DNA from: Campylobacter hyointestinalis subsp. hyointestinalis
GTDB lineage: Bacteria; Campylobacterota; Campylobacteria; Campylobacterales; Campylobacteraceae
Length of the DNA stretch: 64,000 bases
Reading direction: 5' to 3'
Assembly: GCF_013372145.1 (NCBI RefSeq)
Contig: NZ_CP053827.1
Location: 1,302,001 to 1,366,000, forward strand
A program made the position numbers and the translations under genes. Positions 31,077 through 39,822 of this stretch are shown one piece after another. The notes under the pieces are model-generated. The model had not been told where the DNA came from. It made no database searches and saw nothing but the letters and a program-made list of their open reading frames with translations. Each line of letters starts with the position of its first letter. The stretch's first letter is position 1.

Positions 31077-32367
31077 ATAAAACCATTCTTTTTGGATCTG
31101 TTATCTTAACTTGTACTAATTTACCCAAAAGCTCTTCACTGCCTTTTACTTGAACTAAAAAATTATTTGAGCTTCTTCCAGCTACACTTGCGTTTTCTCT
31201 TAGCTCTTCAAAATATACTTCATGCACAGCTCCCATCTGAGTAGCGACTATCTCATCTAGCATTTTAGTGTGCAGATCTTGAAGCAAGGCTAAGCGTGCA
31301 CTAGCTGTTTTTTCATCGATCTTGTTTGTCATCACAGCAGCAGGAGTAAGCGGACGAGGCGAGTACTTAAAACTGAAGATTTGCTCAAATTTGACTTTTT
31401 CCATAACTTGCAACGTATCTTCAAAGTCAGCTTCACTCTCACCAGGAAACGCAACTATGATATCAGTTGATATAGCAACGCCTGGGCAAAGTTCTCTTAA
31501 TTTTAAAGCACGCTCAATAAACCACTCTTTACTATAACCTCTTTTCATAGCTTTAAGAATCGCAGTTGATCCACTTTGTAAAGGCATATGCATTGATTTA
31601 CAAATTTTAGGATTCTTGCTAAAAACTTGTAAGAATTTATCATCCATATGTAAAGGATGCGGACTAGTAAAACGAATCCTCTCTACACCATCAACTTCGC
31701 TTATCAAATTTAAAAGATCGCTAAAATCGAGTTTTTCATGAGCTCCAGAAAACCTTTTGCCATAATTATTTACGTTTTGACCTAGTAAAAATATCTCTTT
31801 TGCACCGCCATTAGCCGCTTTTCTTACTTCATTTAAAATAATATCTTTTGGTATGCTTATCTCATCACCCCTAGTTTGAGGCACTATACAATACGTACAT
31901 TTCTTATCGCAACCTATCATTATATTTACGAAACTTTTATATGGACTTGAGCGAAAATCTCCAAAAGCGTACTCGCTCTCATCGTGATTTATATCTACAC
32001 TTACGAATTTAGGCGTATTTACAGCTATGCTTATCTTTGAAACATTTCTTGCCCCAAGAACAAAATCAACATAAGGCGCTCTTTTAAAAACCTCACTTCC
32101 AAGGTGACTTGCAGTGCAGCCACAAACTCCTATTTTAGCACCTGCTTTCTTAGCTTTTTCGTAAGCTCCGATCTCACTAAAAAGTTTATGAACTGGCTTT
32201 TCTCTAACTGAGCAAGTGTTTATGAGGATCAGATCTGCACTTTGCAAATCATGCGTTACTTCATAATCTTCTTTTTCTTTTAGTTCTGCGATGATATGTT
32301 CGCTATCTCTGACATTCATCGCACAACCTAAAGTTTGGATGAAAAGTTTCTTTTTTACGCTACTCAA
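31060..32367 (-). CDS. miaB: tRNA-2-methylthio-N6-dimethylallyladenosine synthase
   Basis: 435 residues: UPF0004 domain with three cysteines ([31 protein letters not shown]), radical SAM domain with [11 protein letters not shown] and a C-terminal TRAM domain ending MVLYGKII. The MNxRDSE form of the first motif is typical of MiaB. It methylthiolates A37 of tRNAs that read codons starting with U. Overlaps the HP0268-family gene by 4 bases. Confidence 0.95.
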   Translation of the reverse strand: MSSVKKKLFIQTLGCAMNVRDSEHIIAELKEKEDYEVTHDLQSADLILINTCSVREKPVHKLFSEIGAYEKAKKAGAKIGVCGCTASHLGSEVFKRAPYVDFVLGARNVSKISIAVNTPKFVSVDINHDESEYAFGDFRSSPYKSFVNIMIGCDKKCTYCIVPQTRGDEISIPKDIILNEVRKAANGGAKEIFLLGQNVNNYGKRFSGAHEKLDFSDLLNLISEVDGVERIRFTSPHPLHMDDKFLQVFSKNPKICKSMHMPLQSGSTAILKAMKRGYSKEWFIERALKLRELCPGVAISTDIIVAFPGESEADFEDTLQVMEKVKFEQIFSFKYSPRPLTPAAVMTNKIDEKTASARLALLQDLHTKMLDEIVATQMGAVHEVYFEELRENASVAGRSSNNFLVQVKGSEELLGKLVQVKITDPKRMVLYGKII

Positions 32368-32609
32368 AGGATATGAACCTCATACATATAGTCATTTTCA
32401 TCAAGACCGTATTTTACCGTTCTGTGATAAACGCTAAGGCCTTTTTCCTCAAAATACTCAACTAGACCGATCAGCTCTTTATGAGAGTTTTCTTTATCAA
32501 AATAAAATATTTTACCACCATCTTTAGCGACTGCGGCTTCTATCTTATCTAAGCTTATAGTTTTTGGTTTATTATCAAGTTCTGTCCTAGCTAACTTTAA
32601 CTCCATCAT
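32364..32609 (-). CDS. HP0268-family protein (putative nuclease)
   Basis: 81 residues. The sequence aligns in my memory along its length with Helicobacter pylori HP0268: [14 protein letters not shown] and [13 protein letters not shown] and the ending YEVHIL have direct counterparts. HP0268 was reported as a small alpha/beta protein with nicking endonuclease and ribonuclease activities. The family is confined largely to epsilonproteobacteria. It is the first gene of the minus-strand run through miaB, the acyltransferase and the PilMNO-like module. Confidence 0.82.
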   Translation of the reverse strand: MMELKLARTELDNKPKTISLDKIEAAVAKDGGKIFYFDKENSHKELIGLVEYFEEKGLSVYHRTVKYGLDENDYMYEVHIL

Positions 32610-32811
32610 CTATCCTTTATTTTGTATAGTTTTAACTCGTGAGCATAGCAAAATTTGAGTTAAATTTCGTTTAAAACAAGGCTTAAATTTAAAATATCTT
32701 TCCTAAAGACTTAAAGAAAATAAAAGTAAAGATTAGTTAAAATATCGTACTTGCAAATTTTAAATCTCCCAAAATTTATTATTTTCAATAAAGATTTTCA
32801 AAGGATTTTTT

Positions 32812-33909
32812 ATGGAAAAAATTTCAGATATTATAGAATCGATAGCAAACGAAAAGGGTTTGAGCTATGATGATGTTAAAGACAGAATTTGCATAGCTTT
32901 CGTAAATGCCGCAAAAAGACTTTATGGATCGCAGTGCGAATACGAAGCTACTCTTGATCAGCTCACGAAGTGTATCCATTTATACCAAAAAATTCTTGTA
33001 GTAGAAGATAGTGATGAAAGGCTTGATGAGGAGCATTTTATCAGCTTAAAAAAAGCCCACGAAGTTGATTCTAGTCTTGAGATAGGCGATAGTTTAAACT
33101 ATGAGTTAAATATAGACGGTCTTGGACGTACTGGCGCAGGAGTTCTCTCACGCGAGATAGAATACCACATACAAAGACTTATCGAAGAAAAAATTCATGA
33201 AAAGTATAGCTCAAAAATAAATACATTAGTGTTCGGTACTGTCACTAGAGTAGATAGCGATGAAAATACCTATATCGAGATAGATGAGATTCGCGCGGTT
33301 ATGAGTATGAAAAATCGTATAAAAGATGAAAAATTCAGAGTTGGAAATACAGTAAAAGCTATCATAAAAAGTGTAAATTTAGATAAAAAAGATGGAATAA
33401 GAGTTGAGCTTTCACGCACATCGCCTAAATTTCTTGAAGCGCTTTTAAAAGCTGAAGTTCCAGAGATCAAAGATGGCGGCGTAGTGATACACAACAGCGC
33501 TAGAATACCTGGTAAAAAAGCAAAAGTAGCACTATACTCAAATAGTCCTAGCATAGATCCAGTCGGTGCTACAGTAGGCATAAAAGGCGTTCGTATAAAC
33601 GCAGTGAGCGCAGAGCTAAACGGTGAAAATATAGATGCTATCGAGTATAGTAGCGAGCCAACTATCTTTGTAGCTAGGTCTTTAGCTCCTGCTATCATAA
33701 ACTCAGTAAAGATAGAAGGAAATAAAGCCATAGTCTCACTAGTAGCAGAGCAAAAAAGCAAAGCCATAGGAAGTAGTGGCATAAATATACGCCTTGCAAG
33801 TATGCTAACTGGTTATGAGATAGAGCTTCATGAAGTAGGAAGCGCGGCAAAAGAGATAAACAACGAAGAGGGACTCAAAAACCTAAAAGCTTTATTTGGC
33901 GATATGTAG
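32812..33909 (+). CDS. nusA: Transcription termination/antitermination factor NusA
   Basis: 365 residues: NusA N-terminal RNA-polymerase-binding domain (about 1-125, including GAGVLSREIEYHIQ), S1 domain (about 130-200), and two KH domains, with the VDPVGATVGIKG-type GxxG loop seen as IDPVGATVGIKGVRI near 240-254 and a second at AIGSSGINIRLA. It lacks the acidic repeats of the E. coli protein, as in other epsilonproteobacteria. RBS AAAGGA precedes the ATG. Confidence 0.95.
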   Translation: MEKISDIIESIANEKGLSYDDVKDRICIAFVNAAKRLYGSQCEYEATLDQLTKCIHLYQKILVVEDSDERLDEEHFISLKKAHEVDSSLEIGDSLNYELNIDGLGRTGAGVLSREIEYHIQRLIEEKIHEKYSSKINTLVFGTVTRVDSDENTYIEIDEIRAVMSMKNRIKDEKFRVGNTVKAIIKSVNLDKKDGIRVELSRTSPKFLEALLKAEVPEIKDGGVVIHNSARIPGKKAKVALYSNSPSIDPVGATVGIKGVRINAVSAELNGENIDAIEYSSEPTIFVARSLAPAIINSVKIEGNKAIVSLVAEQKSKAIGSSGINIRLASMLTGYEIELHEVGSAAKEINNEEGLKNLKALFGDM

Positions 33910-34007
33910 TAAATTTAGAGTATTTACTAGACGATCCCTCACCGATAAATTTTGATTTTACTTGAATATAGTATTCAAATTTATAACATTTTAAATATAA
34001 TTTTTGT

Positions 34008-34013
34008 TATAAT
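34008..34013 (+). promoter_or_regulatory. Extended -10 element upstream of the G8-bearing mini-ORF
   Basis: TGTTATAAT (TGn plus TATAAT, hexamer at 34008-34013) lies 25 bases before the ATG at 34039. This is the best promoter match in the 293-base gap between nusA and the chemoreceptor. Confidence 0.45.
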
Positions 34014-34038
34014 TTCAAGAAAATATCGAAAGTTTTGT

Positions 34039-34092
34039 ATGCCAGGTATTAGTTCAAACAAATATACAAATCATATATCGGGGGGGGTATAA
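34039..34092 (+). other. 17-codon mini-ORF carrying a G8 tract, possible remnant or leader
   Basis: The ORF begins ATG CCA GGT, encodes MPGISSNKYTNHISGGV and ends at TAA. The G8 tract is at 34080-34087 and spans the Gly-Gly-Val codons. Changing the tract to G7 or G9 only extends the peptide by a few residues and does not join the chemoreceptor. It could be the remnant of a phase-variable gene, a leader peptide, or noncoding. The region otherwise shows no gene. Confidence 0.3.
34080..34087 (+). repeat. Intergenic G8 tract
   Basis: Eight G residues in a very AT-rich spacer, 74 bases upstream of the likely -10 of the chemoreceptor gene. G tracts this long are rare in an AT-rich genome unless they are contingency sites or relics of them. 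Confidence 0.75.
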
Positions 34093-34160
34093 AAATAAAT
34101 TTATAATACATACTTATGATTACTTTTAAATTTAAATAAAGTTTATTTAAATTTCTACTT

Positions 34161-34166
34161 TATAAT
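34161..34166 (+). promoter_or_regulatory. -10 box (TATAAT) for the chemoreceptor gene
   Basis: Perfect TATAAT 37 bases before the ATG at 34203, followed by the strong ribosome site AAAAGGAG. Confidence 0.5.
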
Positions 34167-34202
34167 CAATTTATCAAATACATAAATGCAAAAGGAGCAG
34201 AC

Positions 34203-35837
34203 ATGAAGTCATTAAACGCTAAAGTGATATCGATAATATTTACTATCGCAGCACTATTAGTTTTTCTATTTATATCTATAGAAATTTTACTTTCAAAAGC
34301 AAATTCTTCTTTTGAAACTTACACAAGCACAAACGACAAATACGATTATCTAAACGTAGGATTGATAGAAGCTTATCAAACAAGCGTTGCGATAAGAAAT
34401 TTAAATATCTTCGGCTACGAAGAGACTGCGGCTAAGAATTTAGAAAGTTCTTTAAACGGTTTTATCAAAAATACAAATGACTATCTAAAAGAAGCCGGTA
34501 AAAACGATATCTTGCAAAATGTATTTAACGCTTTTGCATCAAAAAACCAAAGCTTTTTAGATAACATAAAATCAAACAAAGAAATATCTGATCAAGATAT
34601 CAAAGATATAACCGTAATTTGGAGAAGCTTAAAAAAAGCAATGCAAGATGAAATGAACAAACTAAGCAAAGTAGAAGAGACAAATCGAGCCGGTTTTGAA
34701 GAAACGGTAAATGCCTTAGTTATGTATGCTTCAGTGCTGATAATAGCGATAATAATTCTCTCAAGCTTAATATTGTGGTTTTCAAAAATATACCTTATAA
34801 ATTCCATCAAATCTATAAATGATGGTCTCAAAAACTTCTTTGACTTCCTAAACCATAAAAATAACAATCCAAAAGATATAAAACTAAACTCTAATGATGA
34901 GTTTGGAGTAATGGCTAAAATGATCAATGAAAACATAAATTTAGTCAAAGAGAATTTAAATCAAGACTCTATAGCTGTAAATGAGTCTCTTCAAAGAGCA
35001 AAAGAGGTAGAAAACGGAAATCTAAGTGTAAGAATAACTTCTAAACCAGCATCACCAGGATTAAATCAATTAAAAGATGTATTAAATAATATGTTATCTG
35101 CATTAGAACAAAAGATAGGAAGTGATATAAACGTTATTCAAAACACGTTTGATAGCTTTAAGAATTTAGACTTCACTAGTAAGATACCAGAGGCTAAAGG
35201 TGAAGTAGAAAAAGTAACTAATCTACTTGGTAATGAGATCACAAAGATGCTAAGCGATAACCTAGCTCAAGCAAATAATCTACAAGAAAAAGCAAATAGT
35301 CTAAAAACTCTAGTAGATAGTTTAAATACTTCAACTAAATCTCAATCAGATAGTCTTCAAGAAAGTGCAGCTGCTGTTGAAGAGATGAGTAGTTCTATGG
35401 AAGCTATAAATGAAAGAACTGCTGAAGTTATAAAACAAAGCGAAGATATCAAAAACATCATAACTATCATAAGAGATATTGCTGATCAAACAAATCTTTT
35501 AGCACTAAATGCTGCCATTGAAGCAGCCAGAGCTGGAGAGCATGGACGTGGATTTGCAGTAGTTGCAGATGAAGTTAGAAAACTAGCTGAGAGAACTCAA
35601 AAATCTCTAGGAGAGATTGAAGCAAATGTAAATATCTTAAGTCAAAGCATAAATGAAGTATCTCAAAGTATCAATGAGCAAACAGAAGCTATAAATCAAA
35701 TAAGTCATAGCGTAGTAAGCGTTGATGAGCTAACTAAACAAAATGTTACTATAGCAAGTGATACTAATAGAGTTACTAAAGAAGTAGAAGGTATTGCTGA
35801 TATTATAGTTAATGAAGTTAAGAAGAAGAAATTTTGA
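34203..35837 (+). CDS. Methyl-accepting chemotaxis protein (transducer-like protein)
   Basis: 544 residues. Membrane segments at about 8-28 and 175-197 flank a helical periplasmic sensor domain of some 145 residues that looks like a four-helix bundle (no Cache motifs). A HAMP-like region follows, then the long cytoplasmic coiled coil with the highly conserved signalling tip [19 protein letters not shown] and [18 protein letters not shown]. The ligand is unknown. It signals through CheA to CheY (gene at 160). It stands as a single gene with its own promoter. The cytoplasmic part is repetitive and will cross-match to paralogous receptors. Confidence 0.93.
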   Translation: MKSLNAKVISIIFTIAALLVFLFISIEILLSKANSSFETYTSTNDKYDYLNVGLIEAYQTSVAIRNLNIFGYEETAAKNLESSLNGFIKNTNDYLKEAGKNDILQNVFNAFASKNQSFLDNIKSNKEISDQDIKDITVIWRSLKKAMQDEMNKLSKVEETNRAGFEETVNALVMYASVLIIAIIILSSLILWFSKIYLINSIKSINDGLKNFFDFLNHKNNNPKDIKLNSNDEFGVMAKMINENINLVKENLNQDSIAVNESLQRAKEVENGNLSVRITSKPASPGLNQLKDVLNNMLSALEQKIGSDINVIQNTFDSFKNLDFTSKIPEAKGEVEKVTNLLGNEITKMLSDNLAQANNLQEKANSLKTLVDSLNTSTKSQSDSLQESAAAVEEMSSSMEAINERTAEVIKQSEDIKNIITIIRDIADQTNLLALNAAIEAARAGEHGRGFAVVADEVRKLAERTQKSLGEIEANVNILSQSINEVSQSINEQTEAINQISHSVVSVDELTKQNVTIASDTNRVTKEVEGIADIIVNEVKKKKF

Positions 35838-35867
35838 TCGCTCTTGCGAAAATTCGTAAATTTTTTA

Positions 35868-35873
35868 TATAAT
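35868..35873 (+). promoter_or_regulatory. -10 box (TATAAT) for the IMPACT-family gene
   Basis: TATAAT 24 bases before the ATG at 35897; the short spacer leaves only a brief leader. Confidence 0.45.
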
Positions 35874-35896
35874 CCTCAAAAATATTTGGGGATTAT

Positions 35897-36514
35897 ATGT
35901 TTTGCATAAAACAAATTTATTCACAAAAACAAGAGATAAAAAAATCAACTTTTATAAGCTATCTATGCCCATTTTACGAGTTTGAACATCTACATAAACA
36001 GCTAAAAGCAGAGCATCAAAAAGCAGTCCATATTGTATGGGCCTATAGGCATTACAACAAATACTTACAAATCGTAGAAAACTTAAGCGATGATGGGGAG
36101 CCAAAAGGAAGTTCAGGTGCGCCCAGCTTAGATGCTCTGCGTGGCGCTGATCTCATAGATGTCGCAGTTTTTATAGTGCGATATTTTGGTGGAATAAAAC
36201 TTGGCGTTGGTGGCTTAGTTAGAGCGTATAGTAGCAGCGTAAATTTAGCTATAGCTAACGCAGAATTAATCAAATTTGAGATAAAAGATGAGTGTAGATT
36301 TTTTGTACCTTTTGCTTTGATAAGTAGATTTTTACACTATTTTGAAAAGTCAAATTTAAGCGAGATATCAAAAGACTTTACGCTTGATGGTTGTGAGTTT
36401 GAGTTTAAATTTACTCAAAATGAATTTTTTGATTTTTGGAATTTTTCAAAACAGTTTTTGCAAAGTGGCTTTAGCATTTTAGCCGTGCCACTAAGTGCAA
36501 AAAACCTATTTTGA
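35897..36514 (+). CDS. IMPACT/YigZ-family protein
   Basis: 205 residues. The UPF0029 N-terminal domain is clear: the segment NLSDDGEPKGSSGAPSLD and the following VRYFGGIKLGVGGLVRAYS are the family signature. The C-terminal part is more divergent. Eukaryotic IMPACT regulates GCN2; bacterial members, such as E. coli YigZ, bind nucleic acid or ribosome-related targets and have no firm role. Single gene, convergent with thiH with a 19-base gap. Confidence 0.88.
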   Translation: MFCIKQIYSQKQEIKKSTFISYLCPFYEFEHLHKQLKAEHQKAVHIVWAYRHYNKYLQIVENLSDDGEPKGSSGAPSLDALRGADLIDVAVFIVRYFGGIKLGVGGLVRAYSSSVNLAIANAELIKFEIKDECRFFVPFALISRFLHYFEKSNLSEISKDFTLDGCEFEFKFTQNEFFDFWNFSKQFLQSGFSILAVPLSAKNLF

Positions 36515-36533
36515 TCTTATTAAAAAATTTAAA

Positions 36534-37694
36534 TCAAACATATATATAATCACTCATCACAGGAGTAAGACCTACATTTATGATTGATTTTTTCATATCT
36601 ACGACATCTCTTTCATCGCTTATCTCAAACTGACCGTCGCCTCTATCATCTTCTTTTTTTCCGCCATGCTCACCGATAGCCACGCTCACTCCAGCAGATA
36701 CTTTTGTCACGCCAAGTTTTATAGCGTGATCTCTAAAATGAGCGTTTTCTCTTGTACTAAGAGTGATATTTGCATAAGGCAAAAATAGACGATAAGCCAT
36801 AATAACTTGCAAAAGCTCTTTTTCACCTACATCTCGCGGATTGATTTTTTTATTATTTATGATAGGACGAAGTCTAGGAACAGAGATGGATATCTCAGCA
36901 TGAGGATACTTTGACTGAAGCAAATAGGCGTGAAGACCTGTTGCCATAGCATCTTTTCTAAAATCATCTATCCCAAGCAAAGCTGCAAACGCCACGCCTC
37001 TCATACCGCCCATCAAAGCTCTTTCTTGAGCGTTTAGCCTATATGGAAAAATACGTTTATTGCCCTCAAGATGAATCTTTTCGTATTTTACGGGATTATA
37101 CGTCTCTTGAAACACAGTCACAAAATCAACTCCACATCTATGTAAAAATGCGTAATCATCACTATTTAGCGGATAAATTTCTACTCCAACCACATTAAAA
37201 TATCTTTTTGCAAGCTCACAAGCTCTACCTATATAACTAACTGGTGTTTTACTTTGACTTTCACCAGTTAATATAAGTATCTCTTGAAGTCCGCTTTTTG
37301 CAATATTTTCAAGCTCTTTTATGATAGCATTTTCATCAAGCTGCGCTCTTTTTATCTCATTATGAACGTTAAAACCACAATAAACGCAGTTATTATCGCA
37401 ATGATTTGCTATATAAAGTGGAGTAAAAAGATAGATATTTTTGCCGAAGTATCGCTCTTTTACGCTTTTTGCAACCCTAGCCATATCTTCTAAAAAAGGT
37501 GCCGCAGCCGGACTTAGTAAAGCTTTAAAATCATCAAGACTTATCTTATCATTACTAATTGCTTTTAAAACATCTTCACTAGAAAAACTATCAAAGTCGC
37601 TCTCTTGCCACTCTTTTAAGATCCTATCCATAACGCTATGGTCTATGATTTCTTGGTTTTCGAGATATTTCATATGGTCGCTTCTATCTCGCAT
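36534..37694 (-). CDS. thiH: 2-iminoacetate synthase ThiH
   Basis: 386 residues. Radical SAM enzyme with the cluster motif CDNNCVYCGF at about 103-112, preceded by IYLFTPLYIANH, and the C-terminal BATS domain. It splits tyrosine to give 2-iminoacetate for the thiazole ring of thiamine. It follows thiG with a one-base spacer. A later in-frame ATG (MKYLENQEI) is an alternative start. Confidence 0.95.
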   Translation of the reverse strand: MRDRSDHMKYLENQEIIDHSVMDRILKEWQESDFDSFSSEDVLKAISNDKISLDDFKALLSPAAAPFLEDMARVAKSVKERYFGKNIYLFTPLYIANHCDNNCVYCGFNVHNEIKRAQLDENAIIKELENIAKSGLQEILILTGESQSKTPVSYIGRACELAKRYFNVVGVEIYPLNSDDYAFLHRCGVDFVTVFQETYNPVKYEKIHLEGNKRIFPYRLNAQERALMGGMRGVAFAALLGIDDFRKDAMATGLHAYLLQSKYPHAEISISVPRLRPIINNKKINPRDVGEKELLQVIMAYRLFLPYANITLSTRENAHFRDHAIKLGVTKVSAGVSVAIGEHGGKKEDDRGDGQFEISDERDVVDMKKSIINVGLTPVMSDYIYV

Positions 37695-37695
37695 T

Positions 37696-38457
37696 TTAAT
37701 CCCTTAAAAATCCAGTTAGTGGAGAGCTTGCATCTGCTATGCTTTTTACTCTCCCAAGTCCTGCTAAATACGCACTTCTACCGGCTATTACGGCTTGGCT
37801 AAAAGCTCTTGCCATAGCTCTTATGTCATTTGCTGTTGCTATGGCCGTATTTGCCATCACAGCAGCGCACCCCATCTCCATAGCCGCGCAAGCCTCGCTC
37901 GGTCTTCCAAGACCGGCATCTACTATGATAGGTATATCTATCTCATCGATTAAAATTTGAATTATTTCACGGTTTATCAGCCCTTTATTTGAGCCAATCG
38001 GAGCAGCTAAAGGCATAACCGCACTCGCTCCAGCACTTACTAAATCCCTAGCAACGACTAAGTCTGGATACATATAAGGAAGTACTTTAAAGCCCTCTTT
38101 TGCCAAATTCTCAGTTGCTTTTATGGTCTCGAAATTGTCTGGAAATAGATATTTAGTATCTTTGATGACTTCTACTTTTATAAAATCTCCACATCCAAGT
38201 TCTCTTGAAAGCCTTGCTATACGCACAGCTTCATCTGCATTTCTAGCGCCGCTAGTGTTTGGTAGAAGTGTCACATTTTTTGGTATGAACTCGGTTATGC
38301 TTTCATTTTTATCTTTATTTACACGCCTTAAAGCTAGAGTTACTATATCTACTTTAGCCTCTTCTACGCAAGCTTTTATAAGCTCTGGGTTAAATTTACC
38401 AGATCCCATTATAAATCTTGACCCAAACTCTACTCCGCCTAAAATAAATTTATCCAT
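37696..38457 (-). CDS. thiG: Thiazole synthase ThiG
   Basis: 253 residues, a TIM barrel with Schiff-base Lys in [16 protein letters not shown] and phosphate loops APIGSNKGL and [11 protein letters not shown]. It condenses deoxyxylulose phosphate, iminoacetate and the ThiS thiocarboxylate to the thiazole phosphate. Overlaps thiF by 8 bases. Confidence 0.96.
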   Translation of the reverse strand: MDKFILGGVEFGSRFIMGSGKFNPELIKACVEEAKVDIVTLALRRVNKDKNESITEFIPKNVTLLPNTSGARNADEAVRIARLSRELGCGDFIKVEVIKDTKYLFPDNFETIKATENLAKEGFKVLPYMYPDLVVARDLVSAGASAVMPLAAPIGSNKGLINREIIQILIDEIDIPIIVDAGLGRPSEACAAMEMGCAAVMANTAIATANDIRAMARAFSQAVIAGRSAYLAGLGRVKSIADASSPLTGFLRD

Positions 38458-39250
38458 CTTGCTTTACCTTATTAATTAATATTTCTAAAACTTTATTTGC
38501 TTGATGCATCGCACATATCCCAACACGTGGCGCCATAAGTCCATTTCCTAAACTAGCCGCACTGACTAAATCACCGCATATATATAAATTTTTTGCTAGT
38601 TTTAGCGTCTTTATCTCTTCGCTCCTACCATATCCAGCCATTCCACTAGCTGCTACTATCTCTTTATTTTTTAGCGAGTTTATGAGCATAGCTTTTGAAG
38701 TTGGATTATCAAAGCATTCACACACGACATCGCAGTTTTTAAAAACGTCATTTACGTTTGTTTCATCAAGCTTTATGGTTTCAAACTCAACTTTTACAAA
38801 TGGATTTATAAGCCCCATAGTCTCACAAAGAGCTTCTGTTTTAAAGCGTCCGATATCTTTTATAAAATATTGTTGGCGATTTAAATTTGATGGATCTACT
38901 GTGTCAAAATCAACTAGTTTTAAATACCTTGTCCCTACTCGTCCAAGAGCTATAGCTACACTGCTTCCTAGTCCTCCCAGACCTGCTACACCTACTTTTG
39001 CTTGTTTTAGAGCTTTGGTTACTTCAGGAGAGTTTCTTGAACTCATCATCTCTTCTAAACACTGGAGTGGCGGCATCTGTCCTTTTTTGATAAAAACTAT
39101 GCTATCTCCGTCATTGATCTCTAGATTTTCACTAACGCTAAAACCTTTATATATCGTTAGTTCATCAACTATATTTAACTCAGCTTTAAGTCCAGCTAAA
39201 TCTTTTACGCAAGTTTTATAATCTTTGGAATTTACTCTTATATTTTTCAT
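38450..39250 (-). CDS. thiF: ThiF adenylyltransferase with an N-terminal ThiS-like domain
   Basis: 266 residues. The E1-like adenylation domain (about 70-266) has the glycine loop [10 protein letters not shown] and the [15 protein letters not shown] segment. The first ~60 residues form a beta-grasp, ThiS-like segment ([10 protein letters not shown] ... [10 protein letters not shown]) without a C-terminal GlyGly, which I recall as the ThiS-like ubiquitin domain found at the start of some ThiF proteins. It activates the C-terminus of ThiS for sulfur transfer. thiS is 152 bases upstream in the same direction. Confidence 0.92.
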   Translation of the reverse strand: MKNIRVNSKDYKTCVKDLAGLKAELNIVDELTIYKGFSVSENLEINDGDSIVFIKKGQMPPLQCLEEMMSSRNSPEVTKALKQAKVGVAGLGGLGSSVAIALGRVGTRYLKLVDFDTVDPSNLNRQQYFIKDIGRFKTEALCETMGLINPFVKVEFETIKLDETNVNDVFKNCDVVCECFDNPTSKAMLINSLKNKEIVAASGMAGYGRSEEIKTLKLAKNLYICGDLVSAASLGNGLMAPRVGICAMHQANKVLEILINKVKQDG

Positions 39251-39402
39251 TTTGGAATTATAACTTATATAAAGTAAGTTTTATTTAAATTATGATTTTA
39301 TTTGTCCTATTTAAATTTATTTTAACTATGAAAAAGTATGTGAAATATTTATTTTTATTTGACTGAGTATTGGTAAAATGCTAGGCGATAAGCTAGACCA
39401 AA

Positions 39403-39603
39403 TCATCCGCCTCCAACGAACTCTACGATTTCTAAACTCATATCAGGTTCTAGCAAAAACTCTTCCCACTTCGTTTTTCGTACGATCTCTTTGTTGCATT
39501 CCACAGCGATAAGCTCTAGATTATAACCATTTTGCTCTAGCCACTGCTTTAGACTGATACTTTTTGCTACTTCTACTATATTTGAATTTACTTTTATATT
39601 CAT
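39403..39603 (-). CDS. thiS: Thiamine sulfur carrier protein ThiS
   Basis: 66 residues with a beta-grasp pattern and the ending EIVEFVGGG, the Gly-Gly tail that becomes a thiocarboxylate. It is the first gene of thiS-thiF-thiG-thiH, but a 152-base AT-rich gap separates it from thiF, where no gene is visible. No TPP riboswitch is recognisable upstream. Confidence 0.92.
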   Translation of the reverse strand: MNIKVNSNIVEVAKSISLKQWLEQNGYNLELIAVECNKEIVRKTKWEEFLLEPDMSLEIVEFVGGG

Positions 39604-39724
39604 CTCTTATCCTAAATTTATACTTTTTATATTATACATCATACAAACTTAACATAAAAAGTCATATAGATATAATTATTATCAAATAAATTTGTGTAAT
39701 TTCTACACAAATATAACGATATTA

Positions 39725-39730
39725 TATAAT
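39725..39730 (+). promoter_or_regulatory. Putative -10 box (TATAAT) for cstA
   Basis: TATAAT at 39725-39730 (another at 39671) precedes the cstA start by about 93 bases. The exact transcript start is uncertain in this AT-rich spacer. Confidence 0.35.
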
Positions 39731-39822
39731 AATTTTAAATTTATCACAAATCAATAAGAAGTTTTAAGCAAATTTATAAGAAAATGAACGCTACTAAAGA
39801 TTTTAAAACAAAAGGAGAGAAT

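Noticed and set aside
39251-39402. Missed gene between thiS and thiF
   Set aside because: The gap is AT-rich with stops in all frames and no ribosome site leading to an ORF of useful length.
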